Counted from the stretch's first letter, positions 9,301 through 17,719 are shown. The stretch: DNA of 22,447 bases from Amoebophrya sp. AT5.2 (GCA_005223375.1 RXOD01004429.1:1-22447); one strand, 5' to 3'. A program made the numbers and translations. The notes: generated by a model not told the origin, from the letters alone.

Positions 9301-12300
9301 GTAGCCCAGACGGACGAAAAAAATTCTCACGCGGGAGGACGACGCGGTGGTGGTCGTGGGGGGTGGCGGAGGAGCGCCGCCGGACAAAAAGGAGGACTGG
9401 TCGGTCTCATCTGCCGTTTTCCGCTGGGGCTTGTGGCTCTTTGAGGTGGACGCGGGAAGCTCTACTTCCGCGAAACTGGTGGACGTCGAATCTCCCGAGT
9501 TCACTTCCTCCGGAGAATCCTCCAGTTCGAAGAAGTCCTCTCGTGCTTCCAGCCCGCTCTTCCACAGCCCGTACTCGTCGATACTGTCCACCGCTTTCTT
9601 GCGGAAGAGGTTTTCGGCGATAACGCCGTCAAGTCGCTGGGTGGGCGACAACTTCGCAATGGCGTCGTTCAACTGTTCGTAAATCGAAGCCTGGACGTAC
9701 TCCACCTCGAAGCTTTCCCGAGTACTTACAGCGCTCGAACCCTCGTCTACTCCTGACAGAGGTCCGGACGAACGACCTGTAACGACCGGGCCGCCCCCCG
9801 GCGGCATCGCAGCATTCATTTGCATTTGGTTTGTCAGCTCTTGGCGGTCGTGGGGAGAGATACGCGCCGCCTCTCGCTTGATGTCTTCCTTGGTACCTTG
9901 ACCGCCTGTCTGCACGCGACTTTTTGTCGACACTGCAGGACTTTTGGCTTTGGCTCCTGTTCCGGAAAGCTCCTTCTCATTGTGCTTGACGAAGACGACG
10001 CTGTATTCGAGCGCGGACGCCGCGACGTCCGCCTGGTCGATTTCGATTTCCTCCTCCGCAGACGGGGAGGAGGACGGAGATTTCTCATCTTCCACCAGTT
10101 CCACCAGCTGCGGCGCAGGCGGGTCATCCCCCACATAGTCGGAGCTTTCCTGCGCTTCGAGGAAGGTGCGCCCACTTTCGTCGACACTCATTCGGACGGT
10201 GCCAGCATCGAAAGCGCTATCCGCTAGAACTACTGTGGGTGTAGACGTAGTGGCAGTACCGCCCCTGTCGTCCCCAGCGGCTTCCTCAAGAAACGCCGCT
10301 CCTGCCCCATCCGTTCTTCCAGACGCCTCAAGAAACGACTTTCCAACTCCAGCATCCACCTCCTGCGGCCGCCCCCGGAACCGCACTACTCCGATGTGCC
10401 GGTAGCTCGTCGCCGGCCCCAGTAATGCGAATGCCTGGCTCTCGGCGCGCAAGAAGGTCGCCAGCAGCCACAGGTACGCCAAGCACGACAGCAGCAGGAA
10501 CCACAGCGCCTGGCAGAACCACATAAGCACGTAGTTGGCCAGTCGCGCGGAAACGAACGTGAGCACAAACTTTCGCCACCAGGACTCGTTTTGGGCCAGC
10601 GCGGACCTATCTTCCCTGCTGTGGTCCACGACAGAGCCTCCAGCATGCGACACGCCAGTACTTCGACGTCCGGAACACTTACTGCACCTGCTCCTGCAGC
10701 AGCTCCGCGAATTACCGTTATTCTCGCGGCGACAGCAGCTCATTACGTCCAAGCCGCACACGACGTGGAAGGGCCACGCGAAGACCCAGTACACTCCTAA
10801 GACGAAATAGTAGAGAATGTACGCAAACAGCACGTAGAAGATCCACTCGAGGAGCGTTCTCTTTGTCGGGTCCTCGATTTCGGCGTCGATGAGGAGGTCG
10901 TAGCTCCACGCGGAGAGGTCTTTGATGCGAACGTTCAGAAGCGCGGTACAGAAGCGGAGCTCTGGCGTAGGATGGAGCTGTTGCGAAGCGGCAAAGTAGT
11001 TGTCCAGGCTTGCTTCTTCCATTTTCTGCAGCGACACGTTTTCCACCTCTTTCGACTGCAGCATCACCACACCTGATCCCGGCGCCGCGCGCAAACTCGA
11101 CAAATTTTCTCCACCGGCACCCGGACCCGGACGACCCGCGCAGCAGGTATCACTAGTCCCCATCAACTCCTGCCCTTCGAAGGGCAGGCCCTGTCGAAAC
11201 TTCGGCACGCAACGCAAGGGCAAGGTGGCGAGTTTGATGCCGTACTGGTGGAGGACGTCCAAGGACGGGCGGCTCTGGTACAGGTTGTGGATGCGGCAAA
11301 AGGCGCTGTACGCGAGCTCAAAGTCCTGCAGCAGAAGCATGCGCTGCGCCAGGAAGATTTGCGACCGCTGGATGATCGCGGGGGACCTCTCTAAAGCGCC
11401 ACGCGTCCCCGAAAAAAACGCCACCTCCTGCGACGAAGTGTGACTTTGCTGCGCGTAGGGATCAACGGCCTCGATGTAAATCGGAGCGGTGCCGAGCCGC
11501 TTGTGTTGAACGGAACCGAAAAGATCATCGAAGTTCATGGTCCAGGCGAGGTAGCCCGTGTTCTCGACCGCGTGCGCCCGCAGCAGTGCCGTCTCCGCAT
11601 CGTTGTCGCGCCCGTGCCTTTGTATCCGCGACGCGCGCTCCTGGCTAGATGAAGCTCCGCGGACATTGTTCGCATTCTGCTCTCGTGGTCCTGCTGGATT
11701 GGCGTTCTCACCAGCACCCGCTTCTAATTCTTCAAGCGGAAACAAGGACTCAAGCGTCGGTTTACCGCTCCGAAGAAAACCGCGACTGGCAGATGCGCTC
11801 CTCGTACCGAACGTTGCTGTTGTGCCGGTGTCTGTGTGGAAAGAGCTTCGGCGGTCGGCCGTGTCTTGCGTCCGCATCCGAAGCATTCGCGGAACCGCGC
11901 CGGGAAGACGCTGAGAAGGGGCGGTCGCGCTTCGCCCGACCAGCACCGTTGCAGTTCCGACCTGCGGCTCGACTTGATCCCCGATACCACTGCCTTCGGC
12001 CCGGACTCGCTCTCGCAACTGCCTCGCGCGATTGCTTTCCTCGGGCGTCCTCTGCGTAACGTCTGCATTCTGTGGCGGCGAGTTCTTCGACGCAGGCGAG
12101 GATCCCGCACTACGGAGACCTCCTACCCCTCTTCGTTTCTCGGAAGCTGCTCTCGTCCTCACGCGATGTACACCTCCCATGGTCGCGCCCCCCACGGTCC
12201 GCGCCTTTGGAGGCAAGTTTTTTGCATTCCGCCACCGCGCCACTGCTTTCCGCGCGAGTTCCTGATTCAAGGTGCGGATTCCTCTGTTGAGCTCGAGCGC

Positions 12301-15300
12301 GCTGTTGAACGCACCTCTGTTTAGTTCGAGAACGCTGTTGAACCGAACCCCTCCGCCACCTCCTCGTAGGAAACCCCCTAACCTCCCCAGCATCGGTCGA
12401 CTTGACGACTTACCCGAGCAGGACACGACCGTGACGATGCAATTCTCGCTCACGGGGGACAAGAATCCCAGGCGGCGGTTCGTCTTCCCGCACTTCACGA
12501 CGAAAGTGAGGGTCTTTACGTTCTTCAATGCCGGGTGATTTTTGTTCCAGCTGATGCCGCTTTCATTGCCCTCCAGAATGCGCCGGCCTGCGATGTCGCC
12601 GATGAAAAGCGACTTCTTCTGGATTACCGTTGCCGCTCGAGGTGGAGGAGACGCTGTAGACAGTACCGGTGATCCTGGAGGAGCTCCTCCTGCGGCTGGA
12701 GGACGTTGAGTTTGATGCAGAAGCTCCTGCTCCTGTTGAGTTCCATTTATTTCTGCTGCTGCACCAAGAACACCTGCAGTGCCATCTTCTTCTTGTGCAC
12801 CGGGCGGAACGCCGCCGCCGTAGTCATCAACATCTGCCGCTCCGGAGGTCCTGTACGTCGCGTATAGCCGCAGCGTAGCAACCATTGCGAACGCCGCGAT
12901 GTCGTCCGAGAGTACTCCTAAATCGCTCGCCGCAAACCCACTCCCCCCCACGAACTCATCGTCCGCGGAGGCGCTCAGGTCAAGCGAGGAGAACCCGCCG
13001 CTCGGGCGGATCACGGCCCTCGTCGCCCGTCCGTAGTACTCCTGCGCGCGAAAGTCGCTGCCCAGATAGATGCTGGAGACGCCGACCGTCTGCGCGGTGT
13101 CCAGACGGACGAGGTGCACGTCGATGTGCTGCTCGGACCCGATCGGAAGATCGAAGGTCCAAGAAGAATTTTTCTCCTGTGGGCCGCAGCTGTCCTCCGG
13201 GCTACTGATCAAACCTGCACTTCCGCCGCCCCGCGCGCGCCTTCTTTTCGCGATCCTCTCATTCAGGAGCGCGACGGTGTCATTTTCGTGATTCTCGTCC
13301 TCATCCGTGTCGTCCTCGTTGTCGTCATCGGATCGACTGCTGCTGTTGGCCATTCCCGCGAAATCGCGCAATTCCACCTCGCCGCCCAGCGCTGCACGAC
13401 CACCCGGAGGCGATGCCGGCGTAGCCGCACGACCAGGTCCTGAAGCTGCGTCACTCGCCTGTCCCGCAAGACCATGCGAAGATCCATAGTTTTTCATGGC
13501 CCACAATCGCGCGCGGTTTCGGAACTGTTCCTGGTACTCGTCTCCGTAAAAGTGGACCTCATCCCTCCCAGCAAGCACCTCAAAGGGTATCGAGGACACG
13601 GTCCGCGACGAGGTTCCGAGGTGCAGCTGGTACAAGCCCGGCCTCAGCTTTTTCGGGTTCATCTTGCACAGTTTGAGGTTCGAAATGTGCAGGGTCACGT
13701 TTTGCAGGTCGTCCACTTTCTTGTCCTCGTCCAAATCCGCACTCAGGTCCTCCACCGCTGTGTCGATTCCGTGGCGTAGGAACAGTGCCAGCGAGTGCCT
13801 GGCCCGCTGCGCGAAGAGGCGCCGCGGCCGCCACAAGTGCTTGATCGCGAGTAACGGGATCCGGCTGAAGCTCGGCGGGGGGCGCACGTAATTGATTTTT
13901 GAGGTTTTGGTGCGCACGATGAGCCGCATGTCGCGGTCGAAGATCTCGAGGTAGAAGCGGTAGTAGCGGCCCGTTTCGAGGAAGAGCCGGTGCTGGTGCA
14001 GCTGGGCAGCTCCGCAAAAGTCGGAGGGGTCTTCGTTCGCGGCGGAATCCACGGCCGGCAGAAAGAAGTCCACGGATCTCTCCGTGCTTGTGAGCAGCTG
14101 CGCGGTGGTGCCACCAAAAATCTCGGGGGTCACGCGGAACCGCTCGCAATCGCTGAGCACGTCGATGCAGACGATGTACACCTGGCAGTACGCGTCCAAT
14201 GACTGTTTCCCAAGGTTCGCGAAAAGGTTGTTGCCTCTTGTAGACGGGGTGGATGGAGGAGATCCGCCCGGAAGATCGGTCCCGGCTCCACCTAAGGCAA
14301 CAGCCCCACCACCTCCACCTACCGCTGCCCTGCCTCCCTCACTCGCACCAGGTCCCACGACACCAGAAGCACCCCCCGCAACGCCTCTTTTCACTCCTGA
14401 ATACGCCACGGCCTGCAACAGATTGGCGAAAAACGAGGGCAGCCCCACATACGTGAGCCACACCCCGCTGTATGGAAAGGACTGCTGCCACGCGTTGGTC
14501 TCCACCTCCGTTCCGTCGAACAAGTCGCTTAATGGTGACATCGGATTGCTTCGCGCCCGATTTTGCAGATACAGCTGCAGCAGGGTCGTCTCCTTTTCGA
14601 GAAAAGCGTCGTCGTCCTCGTCGTCGTCGGAGTCCAAAAGCGAGTCCAAAAGCTCGTCACTCCGGTGGTTCTCCACGTGAGGTGAAGAAAGATCCAGCGA
14701 CTCGGCGTCGCCGTGCTCGTGGCCTCCACGACCGCCTCCACCAGCATCGGATTCCTTACTTCTTGTTCTCGTCCCAGCACCTGCTCCAGTGACAAGTGTC
14801 GTCGCCATCAAGGCCCCTCCTCCCAACATCATGTCATCCCTTTCCCCGCCCCCCGACCCCATAGCATTAGTGCCTCCTTCTGCGCCGACCGCTTCGCTCG
14901 GCATTCTGTGTGAGTGCTGTATCTGTATCTCGTTCATGTGCACCCGTTCTGTCAGCGCGGCTTTCGAGTTCTCCCGCCCTCCGTAGCAGCAGCACATCAC
15001 CAGAAAGGAGACGAAGAGCGTAATGAAGAAGGCGAACACGAAAGGCAATGCGTGTTCCGTCGCGTCCACGAACTCTTCCGGAATGACGCCCCAGCCCGAG
15101 TCCAGCGAGCCGAAGTTCTTGTCGTACAGAATCACGTTGCTCGCGCCATCGGGGTGCGTCGTGGACGTCGAGTGCAGGTGGTAGCAGAGACTCACCGCGG
15201 AGGGAAGCACGGCGTTGGCGTTCACACCGTTGGAGAACGCGTGCATGTGGTGCACCAGAGCAGAGGGCGTGAGCAGAGGCTCGACGTCGTAGTAGCCGCA

Positions 15301-16965
15301 GAAAAACCGGCGGACGAGTTCCTGCAGCTGCGCGAGGCGCTGGCGAAAGTACGGCGGGGGAAGGACGTATTCGTCTGGGGCTGGGCTGGCGTTGGCGTCT
15401 GCGTTCCGCGGTGGTGCACCGGCCTGCAAAAGCGATGCCGCGCGGCCGCCACCTCCGCCCCCACCTCCGCCCCCACCTCCGTGGTCCGCGTCGAGGACTG
15501 CCAGGTTTTTCCCGCGGCTTTTCGTCCTCCGCCCCTGCTGCCGAATGCTTGCACTGTCACGCCCGCCTTCATTCCCGGCGCCATTTGCCCCGGCTCCGTA
15601 TGTCACGTAGAGCACGTTGTCGTGGCCAAATGTTCGCCCGAAGTACTTCTCCTCCGACCAATCGCTATCATCCTCATTTCCGACTGCTTTGCCCCGAAAA
15701 TCAAAATCCTCCACCCGCGCGTCCAGCCTCGACCCGCGCGTCTGAAAGAAGTCCTCGGTCATGCTCCAAGCGGGCATCATTTGCTCCCGGTACAGGAAGC
15801 TCTTGTCGTCCGAGAACCGCAATGCGTTCGGCAGAAAGCGGTGCACCCACGTCCACACCTGCGACCTGAGGTCCAGCGTATCTTGTTGCCGAAACACCAA
15901 CGGGTAATCCACCCTCGCAAAATCGTAGTGCTTCTTCTCGTCCAAATCACTGATTTCGGATCGGTACACCTCCTCTTCGCCGTGGGCAGTTTCCAGAGCG
16001 AGCACGCCTGGCGAATAGTTGATGTCGATGGTGAACAGGTTGGGAGCCAGGGTGGAGATCACGTGGAACCAGTGGCGCTCGTCCAGCCGGTACGCGGGCG
16101 AGTCCGCAATCTGGAAGCTGCCGGCGCCGAAATTCAGGTCGTGGAAATTCAAAATGTAGGGGCCCTGGATCATGCCGTGCTCAATCCCGGACGCGGGCGG
16201 AAACACCACCGGCTTCAAAAACTGGTCGCCTTTTTTTGTGGGCAGCTCGGAGTCGGGGAGCTGGGGCTTCTGGAGGTTGGACATCAGCACGCGATACACG
16301 TTCGGGCGGAAGTCGTATTTCGGCACGGTACTACGGTCAAAAACATCGATCTTGCCCTTGCCATTGCCGGCTGGAATCGTTTTTGATGAAGGAGCCTCCT
16401 TGAGAAGTTTTTTCCTCTCGCCCACAAGCCCAAAATCGTACTGGTTCGTGAAGTTCCGGCACAGACCCCGGAGCACCCACTCGTCCTTCACATCGCCAGA
16501 CGCTTCTTTTACCTTCTTCCTCAACGACAGAATCGACTTTCCAGGCAGATTCGCATCCAGCGCGTCGTCGGCGGCCAGTTTCACGCGACCAGCGCGCAGA
16601 GAGTAGTCGTAGGTGTCGAGATCGAGCGGAGCTGCTTCTTCTGCTCGTCCACCACCACCGTCTTCTGCATCAATAAACGTGTAGCTTCTGTAGACCGGGT
16701 TCTTCACTAGAATGCGCAGGCTCACTTTGTGCTTTTCGGCTTCCGAGAACACTGAGATGAGTAACGTGCGCACTCTGGTCGCTTCAGCCAAGGTGGCCTC
16801 CGACACGCCACCGCGCTGCAGGATCGGCCACAAGCAGCTGCTGCCTGTGTCGTCCTGGGGAAAAAGCTCGTTGGGGTTCCCGATTCCGCCCGCCCTCCCG
16901 TCCGGACTTCGCGGAGGAACCCCAGCGAGGATCATGTTCTGTGCGACGCTGGGACTCGTGCGCGC
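3346..16965 (-). CDS. Giant multi-pass membrane protein of unknown function, exon 3 (about 92% of the protein)
   Basis: An uninterrupted 13.6-kb frame (4,539 codons plus TGA). No ATG lies at its open 5' end; it begins directly after a good acceptor, ATTTTGCAG|GCG, so I join it to exon 2. Numbering the joined protein (about 4,940 aa), clear membrane segments lie at about 1043-1062 (FAFFITLFVSFLVMCCC), 2442-2476 (one or two passes), 2543-2573, 2977-2997, 3071-3118 (two passes) and 4863-4885. Between them are long Ser/Ala/Gly/acidic low-complexity stretches, including a 12-Gly run at 897-908, an Asp/Glu run near 1171 and a Lys/Arg-rich stretch near 3350. The C-terminal third has helical, degenerate EF-hand-like pieces (EQDGFIRVEDLFFVLTEAG near 3903; DEDLFDTFAEVEQ near 4810) lacking a full set of calcium ligands. 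I do not recognise the family. A channel, transporter or surface/secretory-organelle protein are all possible. In-frame introns inside the exon cannot be excluded. Confidence 0.85.
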   Translation of the reverse strand, partial: ARTSPSVAQNMILAGVPPRSPDGRAGGIGNPNELFPQDDTGSSCLWPILQRGGVSEATLAEATRVRTLLISVFSEAEKHKVSLRILVKNPVYRSYTFIDAEDGGGGRAEEAAPLDLDTYDYSLRAGRVKLAADDALDANLPGKSILSLRKKVKEASGDVKDEWVLRGLCRNFTNQYDFGLVGERKKLLKEAPSSKTIPAGNGKGKIDVFDRSTVPKYDFRPNVYRVLMSNLQKPQLPDSELPTKKGDQFLKPVVFPPASGIEHGMIQGPYILNFHDLNFGAGSFQIADSPAYRLDERHWFHVISTLAPNLFTIDINYSPGVLALETAHGEEEVYRSEISDLDEKKHYDFARVDYPLVFRQQDTLDLRSQVWTWVHRFLPNALRFSDDKSFLYREQMMPAWSMTEDFFQTRGSRLDARVEDFDFRGKAVGNEDDSDWSEEKYFGRTFGHDNVLYVTYGAGANGAGNEGGRDSASIRQQGRRTKSRGKNLAVLDADHGGGGGGGGGGGGRAASLLQAGAPPRNADANASPAPDEYVLPPPYFRQRLAQLQELVRRFFCGYYDVEPLLTPSALVHHMHAFSNGVNANAVLPSAVSLCYHLHSTSTTHPDGASNVILYDKNFGSLDSGWGVIPEEFVDATEHALPFVFAFFITLFVSFLVMCCCYGGRENSKAALTERVHMNEIQIQHSHRMPSEAVGAEGGTNAMGSGGGERDDMMLGGGALMATTLVTGAGAGTRTRSKESDAGGGGRGGHEHGDAESLDLSSPHVENHRSDELLDSLLDSDDDEDDDAFLEKETTLLQLYLQNRARSNPMSPLSDLFDGTEVETNAWQQSFPYSGVWLTYVGLPSFFANLLQAVAYSGVKRGVAGGASGVVGPGASEGGRAAVGGGGGAVALGGAGTDLPGGSPPSTPSTRGNNLFANLGKQSLDAYCQVYIVCIDVLSDCERFRVTPEIFGGTTAQLLTSTERSVDFFLPAVDSAANEDPSDFCGAAQLHQHRLFLETGRYYRFYLEIFDRDMRLIVRTKTSKINYVRPPPSFSRIPLLAIKHLWRPRRLFAQRARHSLALFLRHGIDTAVEDLSADLDEDKKVDDLQNVTLHISNLKLCKMNPKKLRPGLYQLHLGTSSRTVSSIPFEVLAGRDEVHFYGDEYQEQFRNRARLWAMKNYGSSHGLAGQASDAASGPGRAATPASPPGGRAALGGEVELRDFAGMANSSSRSDDDNEDDTDEDENHENDTVALLNERIAKRRRARGGGSAGLISSPEDSCGPQEKNSSWTFDLPIGSEQHIDVHLVRLDTAQTVGVSSIYLGSDFRAQEYYGRATRAVIRPSGGFSSLDLSASADDEFVGGSGFAASDLGVLSDDIAAFAMVATLRLYATYRTSGAADVDDYGGGVPPGAQEEDGTAGVLGAAAEINGTQQEQELLHQTQRPPAAGGAPPGSPVLSTASPPPRAATVIQKKSLFIGDIAGRRILEGNESGISWNKNHPALKNVKTLTFVVKCGKTNRRLGFLSPVSENCIVTVVSCSGKSSSRPMLGRLGGFLRGGGGGVRFNSVLELNRGAFNSALELNRGIRTLNQELARKAVARWRNAKNLPPKARTVGGATMGGVHRVRTRAASEKRRGVGGLRSAGSSPASKNSPPQNADVTQRTPEESNRARQLRERVRAEGSGIGDQVEPQVGTATVLVGRSATAPSQRLPGAVPRMLRMRTQDTADRRSSFHTDTGTTATFGTRSASASRGFLRSGKPTLESLFPLEELEAGAGENANPAGPREQNANNVRGASSSQERASRIQRHGRDNDAETALLRAHAVENTGYLAWTMNFDDLFGSVQHKRLGTAPIYIEAVDPYAQQSHTSSQEVAFFSGTRGALERSPAIIQRSQIFLAQRMLLLQDFELAYSAFCRIHNLYQSRPSLDVLHQYGIKLATLPLRCVPKFRQGLPFEGQELMGTSDTCCAGRPGPGAGGENLSSLRAAPGSGVVMLQSKEVENVSLQKMEEASLDNYFAASQQLHPTPELRFCTALLNVRIKDLSAWSYDLLIDAEIEDPTKRTLLEWIFYVLFAYILYYFVLGVYWVFAWPFHVVCGLDVMSCCRRENNGNSRSCCRSRCSKCSGRRSTGVSHAGGSVVDHSREDRSALAQNESWWRKFVLTFVSARLANYVLMWFCQALWFLLLSCLAYLWLLATFLRAESQAFALLGPATSYRHIGVVRFRGRPQEVDAGVGKSFLEASGRTDGAGAAFLEEAAGDDRGGTATTSTPTVVLADSAFDAGTVRMSVDESGRTFLEAQESSDYVGDDPPAPQLVELVEDEKSPSSSPSAEEEIEIDQADVAASALEYSVVFVKHNEKELSGTGAKAKSPAVSTKSRVQTGGQGTKEDIKREAARISPHDRQELTNQMQMNAAMPPGGGPVVTGRSSGPLSGVDEGSSAVSTRESFEVEYVQASIYEQLNDAIAKLSPTQRLDGVIAENLFRKKAVDSIDEYGLWKSGLEAREDFFELEDSPEEVNSGDSTSTSFAEVELPASTSKSHKPQRKTADETDQSSFLSGGAPPPPPTTTTASSSRVRIFFVRLGYRIRSGLELFFHRFLFVSTRNVVVAMLWIIGFYGIFFIFWARFVVLNLENLLELPNLNTPARRQPPRQAVSNASNRQPGLRMTAITENRPNFFVAVLLRLKSRIHSISFALGTFEFAFFVFFLAFPLILFVVGLVMADDTIAYLLWFAGLLYIVFKLLVNMVALQTQMRGIINALCEKILRATCDNALRSWGPEKKSLFFGPGGGGGGSGGGSGGGENASDGSPTGGGNHSPTSPKINPPGSYQHTAVNVYGHYVHQQHAREAQRRRERADEKDKAEKEGRGGGERKDEKDASPFPSSRRSTDAHLGTARDATKLRQSMEMAISETFFDKAGVELEPEEPPRDQVGSLGREGVGDEPNKQEARPGRKTAMQSIWRRVVGAVADAVLLSSEDEDEQRRKQEKRRKRIRRQQRLKKLQRSRGAASREPSIDEEHADAEGGPLANAGDEDDQGDGSSSGTDDEGDTAYSRKLQRNLQPMLAGGDGDRDSPGDTESAENKDGSAPRHFAKDVNETAQEKAANLNLDTRASGSDEGDGAAAAASAAVLGHFLHAAGPGGAIGGGRRGGEQAASINWLEFQDKAAEQGKEVNEFYEGLFSELDDAETAHQTLLEQLVSFGEEGGQLGKIAEMIVPRGLLASFKGEGDGGSSGSAVRPSFNLASHSRSLRRFEGGVGDETLRLTEKLFLKLVTQYLPDVRIDTEFLKPEYLRNQMILQLEAKVLELRANVENFQLQFSDFLLDSAANLYDQLLVNLTDGSALKAALLENQEAVLARSLVADFNFGMRGKGVHLRIDGGAVVGGEEKKKEKELHNLFLLATQMLDSTLEPALAAVGSGAKVAVVARPPPAGRELPDDGAGGGPPQQTSMSDMSASAVGRGSRASLSREPIGAGEADVEQDLEQVLAQQLQELGDVVFKLADRFADVSVRDTWGACGNRLGAVVAVTRVCREIQRLRGEQDGFIRVEDLFFVLTEAGVLQRDFARPTVSDSLDVELLNLAGELELSFVDSLSFHTRATHVAMMNNSAGAGSSTGTALASFASATPETEAQNGEQSEEERRGAGGLHSARIHQGGICVLPAAARIMSEAVGVLAPSPARRTAAGDSSGTFLPASSSSQQPSESEALYGRYRLSTIDVVRVTDFFLRCASQVPPADITSALAPEGSPSVPSSGAATPGSSAEASMPPPPTKRRSSRPTAVTKAVSQPYASASLGGRGCSGMCYGAFIHLMDRNYTNGKSSAATLSKVFEDQGPTVVLSRPQFEAAVRGFTQDGFHVGSIQRLFARLHLPGIAIAKPEEGGRGGEEDGSAATEDRHVAFATSPGSSSSASATWQREGGRGPSASSSASNTAPTSPYSENVSVFVRFRTRPHAPPPATADLQRVLLQFKNGAVTRTWLKRVAASGSFIQRQNLLRFVKDLLFVDDRGGSAAPPNAAGAAAAARTDVGQQQQVRQGRQEQPLIRASPSAGASAEQATPPAAAAAPFLHQPRKGPLPRGLWYEAIFLLIQELRVPLNRKQTMQLLELYFSAVEEEHNQEHSCEGFLSKDTVLKIFSDIVDFGLYRETFFYFLNYHRIQLPDAVILGLWDSVVLSKWREILSDSAGGGGVAELNSSLASANASATSGNASATSGNASATSANASATSANASARSKPSESAPAAPGNGEAKEFEEDAPELPPYMSETFLGQHIADSIMLKRAAARRTSGTGAAAAASAAPSNPIKINPITDIVPIELVTDLTLEVLLKSGMWLEFVKQTVASLDIHHSDADSIRAVGGGGSSYGAVVTGNTRGLSGGNNYVLGGASSKVDKQELEVIFRDLLLETAKDDERSRRPIGFLPYPDIYKVLKRIGKTKGINYPTFSKTIALLGFRFIGDEDLFDTFAEVEQKHEKLNLEQFQMALLIVTKERLKKRFMRSLRLESDQILATVLGYALLFVLVFLFVVLVLRSFGPGGVLVSSSSSAQLFIAGFVTFSVDQISTNTINLPTYLAKLKKTVRKNVRV
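4397..4501 (-). repeat. Five tandem 21-bp units coding NASATS(A/G)
   Basis: On the plus strand the unit GCGCTTGCATTCGCCGACGTC is repeated five times with few changes. On the coding strand it gives a 7-residue repeat NASATS(A/G) at about residues 4556-4590 of the giant protein. The units are nearly identical in DNA, which suggests recent expansion and probable length variation between isolates. Confidence 0.9.
12277..12342 (-). repeat. Two 33-bp units coding FNSxLELNRGx
   Basis: Adjacent 33-bp units code FNSVLELNRGA and FNSALELNRGI in the giant protein (about residues 1943-1964), followed by a degenerate third piece (RTLNQEL). The units differ mostly at third positions, so the duplication is older than the 21-bp array or is under protein-level selection. 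Confidence 0.75.
15445..15480 (-). repeat. Simple repeat coding 12 consecutive glycines
   Basis: Three near-identical 12-bp units (ACCTCCGCCCCC-like on the plus strand) code twelve Gly residues in the N-terminal domain of the giant protein, about residues 897-908. Confidence 0.85.
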
Positions 16966-17115
16966 CTGCAAAATGATATAATGAAATAATCGATCAGGAT
17001 CACGAAGACGATCAACACGTCGACGGAAAGTATTAAAATTTCGCGCGAGGGCGAGCAGGAGCTTCTATCTTGGATGAATTATGAAAAAAGACTACGGGCG
17101 CTCCTGCAGCTGTAC
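16966..17115 (-). other. Intron 2 of the giant gene, canonical GT-AG, 150 nt
   Basis: On the minus strand the boundaries are CTTCAG|GTACAG and TCATTATATCATTTTGCAG|GCGCGC. The acceptor is preceded by a T-rich tract. The intron is phase 0 and contains in-frame stops (TAG at 17094-17092), so the flanking open frames join only if it is removed. GCAGGAGC (17055-17062) and GCTCCTGC (17100-17107) can pair inside it. The alternative is that the upstream gene ends at the TAG and the giant frame is a separate gene starting further in; the lack of an ATG at the 5' end of the giant frame argues against that. Confidence 0.65.
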
Positions 17116-17574
17116 CTGAAGGAAGTACTGCCTCTGCGATTTTTCATCTTTATCCTTTCCTTGATGCGTCGACACAGGTTTGTTCCCGCATTCGCATAGC
17201 CTAAGCTTTTTTCTGCCAATTATCGGCGCACCACCAGCCGCCCCAGCTCGTCCGTCGTTTCTTTTTACTGCTTCAGCCCCGTCCATCTCTCCCTCCACGT
17301 CTCTGCATGCACGCACTTCCGCCGCGCACCCGTCGTTACCGTGGAATACCACATCCACGCTGCCCGCGGCGCTCGTGTCCGGGAACCGGACCACGAAGTC
17401 CATTGGCAGGTTCCCGTCCGCGAGTAATTCGGTCGGATTGCGGAAGAAGTTGCAGGAGACCCGTCCTCGCAAGATTTTGATCTCGACCTGGGACCGTTCG
17501 ATGCCGGGGAGCACAAAAGCGTCCACCATCCGGACCATGGCCCACTGCAGGTCGAACTTCACGAACTGATTCGC
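17116..17574 (-). CDS. Giant membrane protein, exon 2
   Basis: 153 codons, residues 249-401 in the joined model. It begins ANQFVKFDLQWAMVRMVDAF and ends SQRQYFLQ before the GT of intron 2. The sequence looks like the beta-rich continuation of the N-terminal domain (VEIKILRGRVSCNFFRN; LPMDFVVRFPDT) followed by a polar stretch with CECG and a Lys/Asp-rich segment. There is no membrane segment and no recognised domain. The exact 5' boundary depends on how intron 1 is spliced: two canonical GT-AG alternatives would add codons from 17606 on this side, all in frame. Confidence 0.7.
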
Positions 17575-17577
17575 CTT
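17573..17577 (-). repeat. Target-site duplication copy, 3' side (AAGGC)
   Basis: AAGGC directly abuts the CCATA tip of the element on the minus strand. It matches the copy at 18041-18045. The AAG provides the acceptor AG in the GC-AG model. Confidence 0.75.
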
Positions 17578-17615
17578 TATGGAGAGACCAGATGGTAAGT
17601 GGGGAACTGGTAAGT
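17578..17615 (+). repeat. Terminal inverted repeat of introner, arm A
   Basis: Starts TATGGAGAGACCAGATGG and contains two GTAAGT motifs. It pairs with 18003-18040 at 34 of 38 positions, including a perfect 19-bp block at 17584-17602. Read on the minus strand its inner part gives ACTTACCAG, an acceptor-like sequence. Confidence 0.92.
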
Positions 17616-17675
17616 ACTTCGTGATGGGTCCCGATTTGGGTGGCGGATTGCACTAGGTGGCGACGCGTCACGGCG

Positions 17676-17719
17676 CTCTGAAGTCTGCCCGGGTGTGAAA
17701 CACCCGGGCGGTTTCAGAG
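17676..17719. repeat. Internal hairpin within the introner
   Basis: GCCCGGGTGT-GAA-ACACCCGGGC (17687-17709) is a perfect 10-bp stem with a 3-base loop. It is extended, after a small internal loop, by CTCTGAA/TTCAGAG. This is a strong potential fold in DNA or in the intron RNA. Confidence 0.85.

Noticed and set aside
14914..16386. Plus-strand ORF of 490 codons
   Set aside because: It is antisense to the giant exon in a GC-rich region where stop codons are rare; it has no domain and only mirrors the codon structure of the minus strand.
16966..16971. TTG at 16971 as the start of the giant frame
   Set aside because: TTG is not a credible eukaryotic start, and TTGCAG here is the end of a good splice acceptor.
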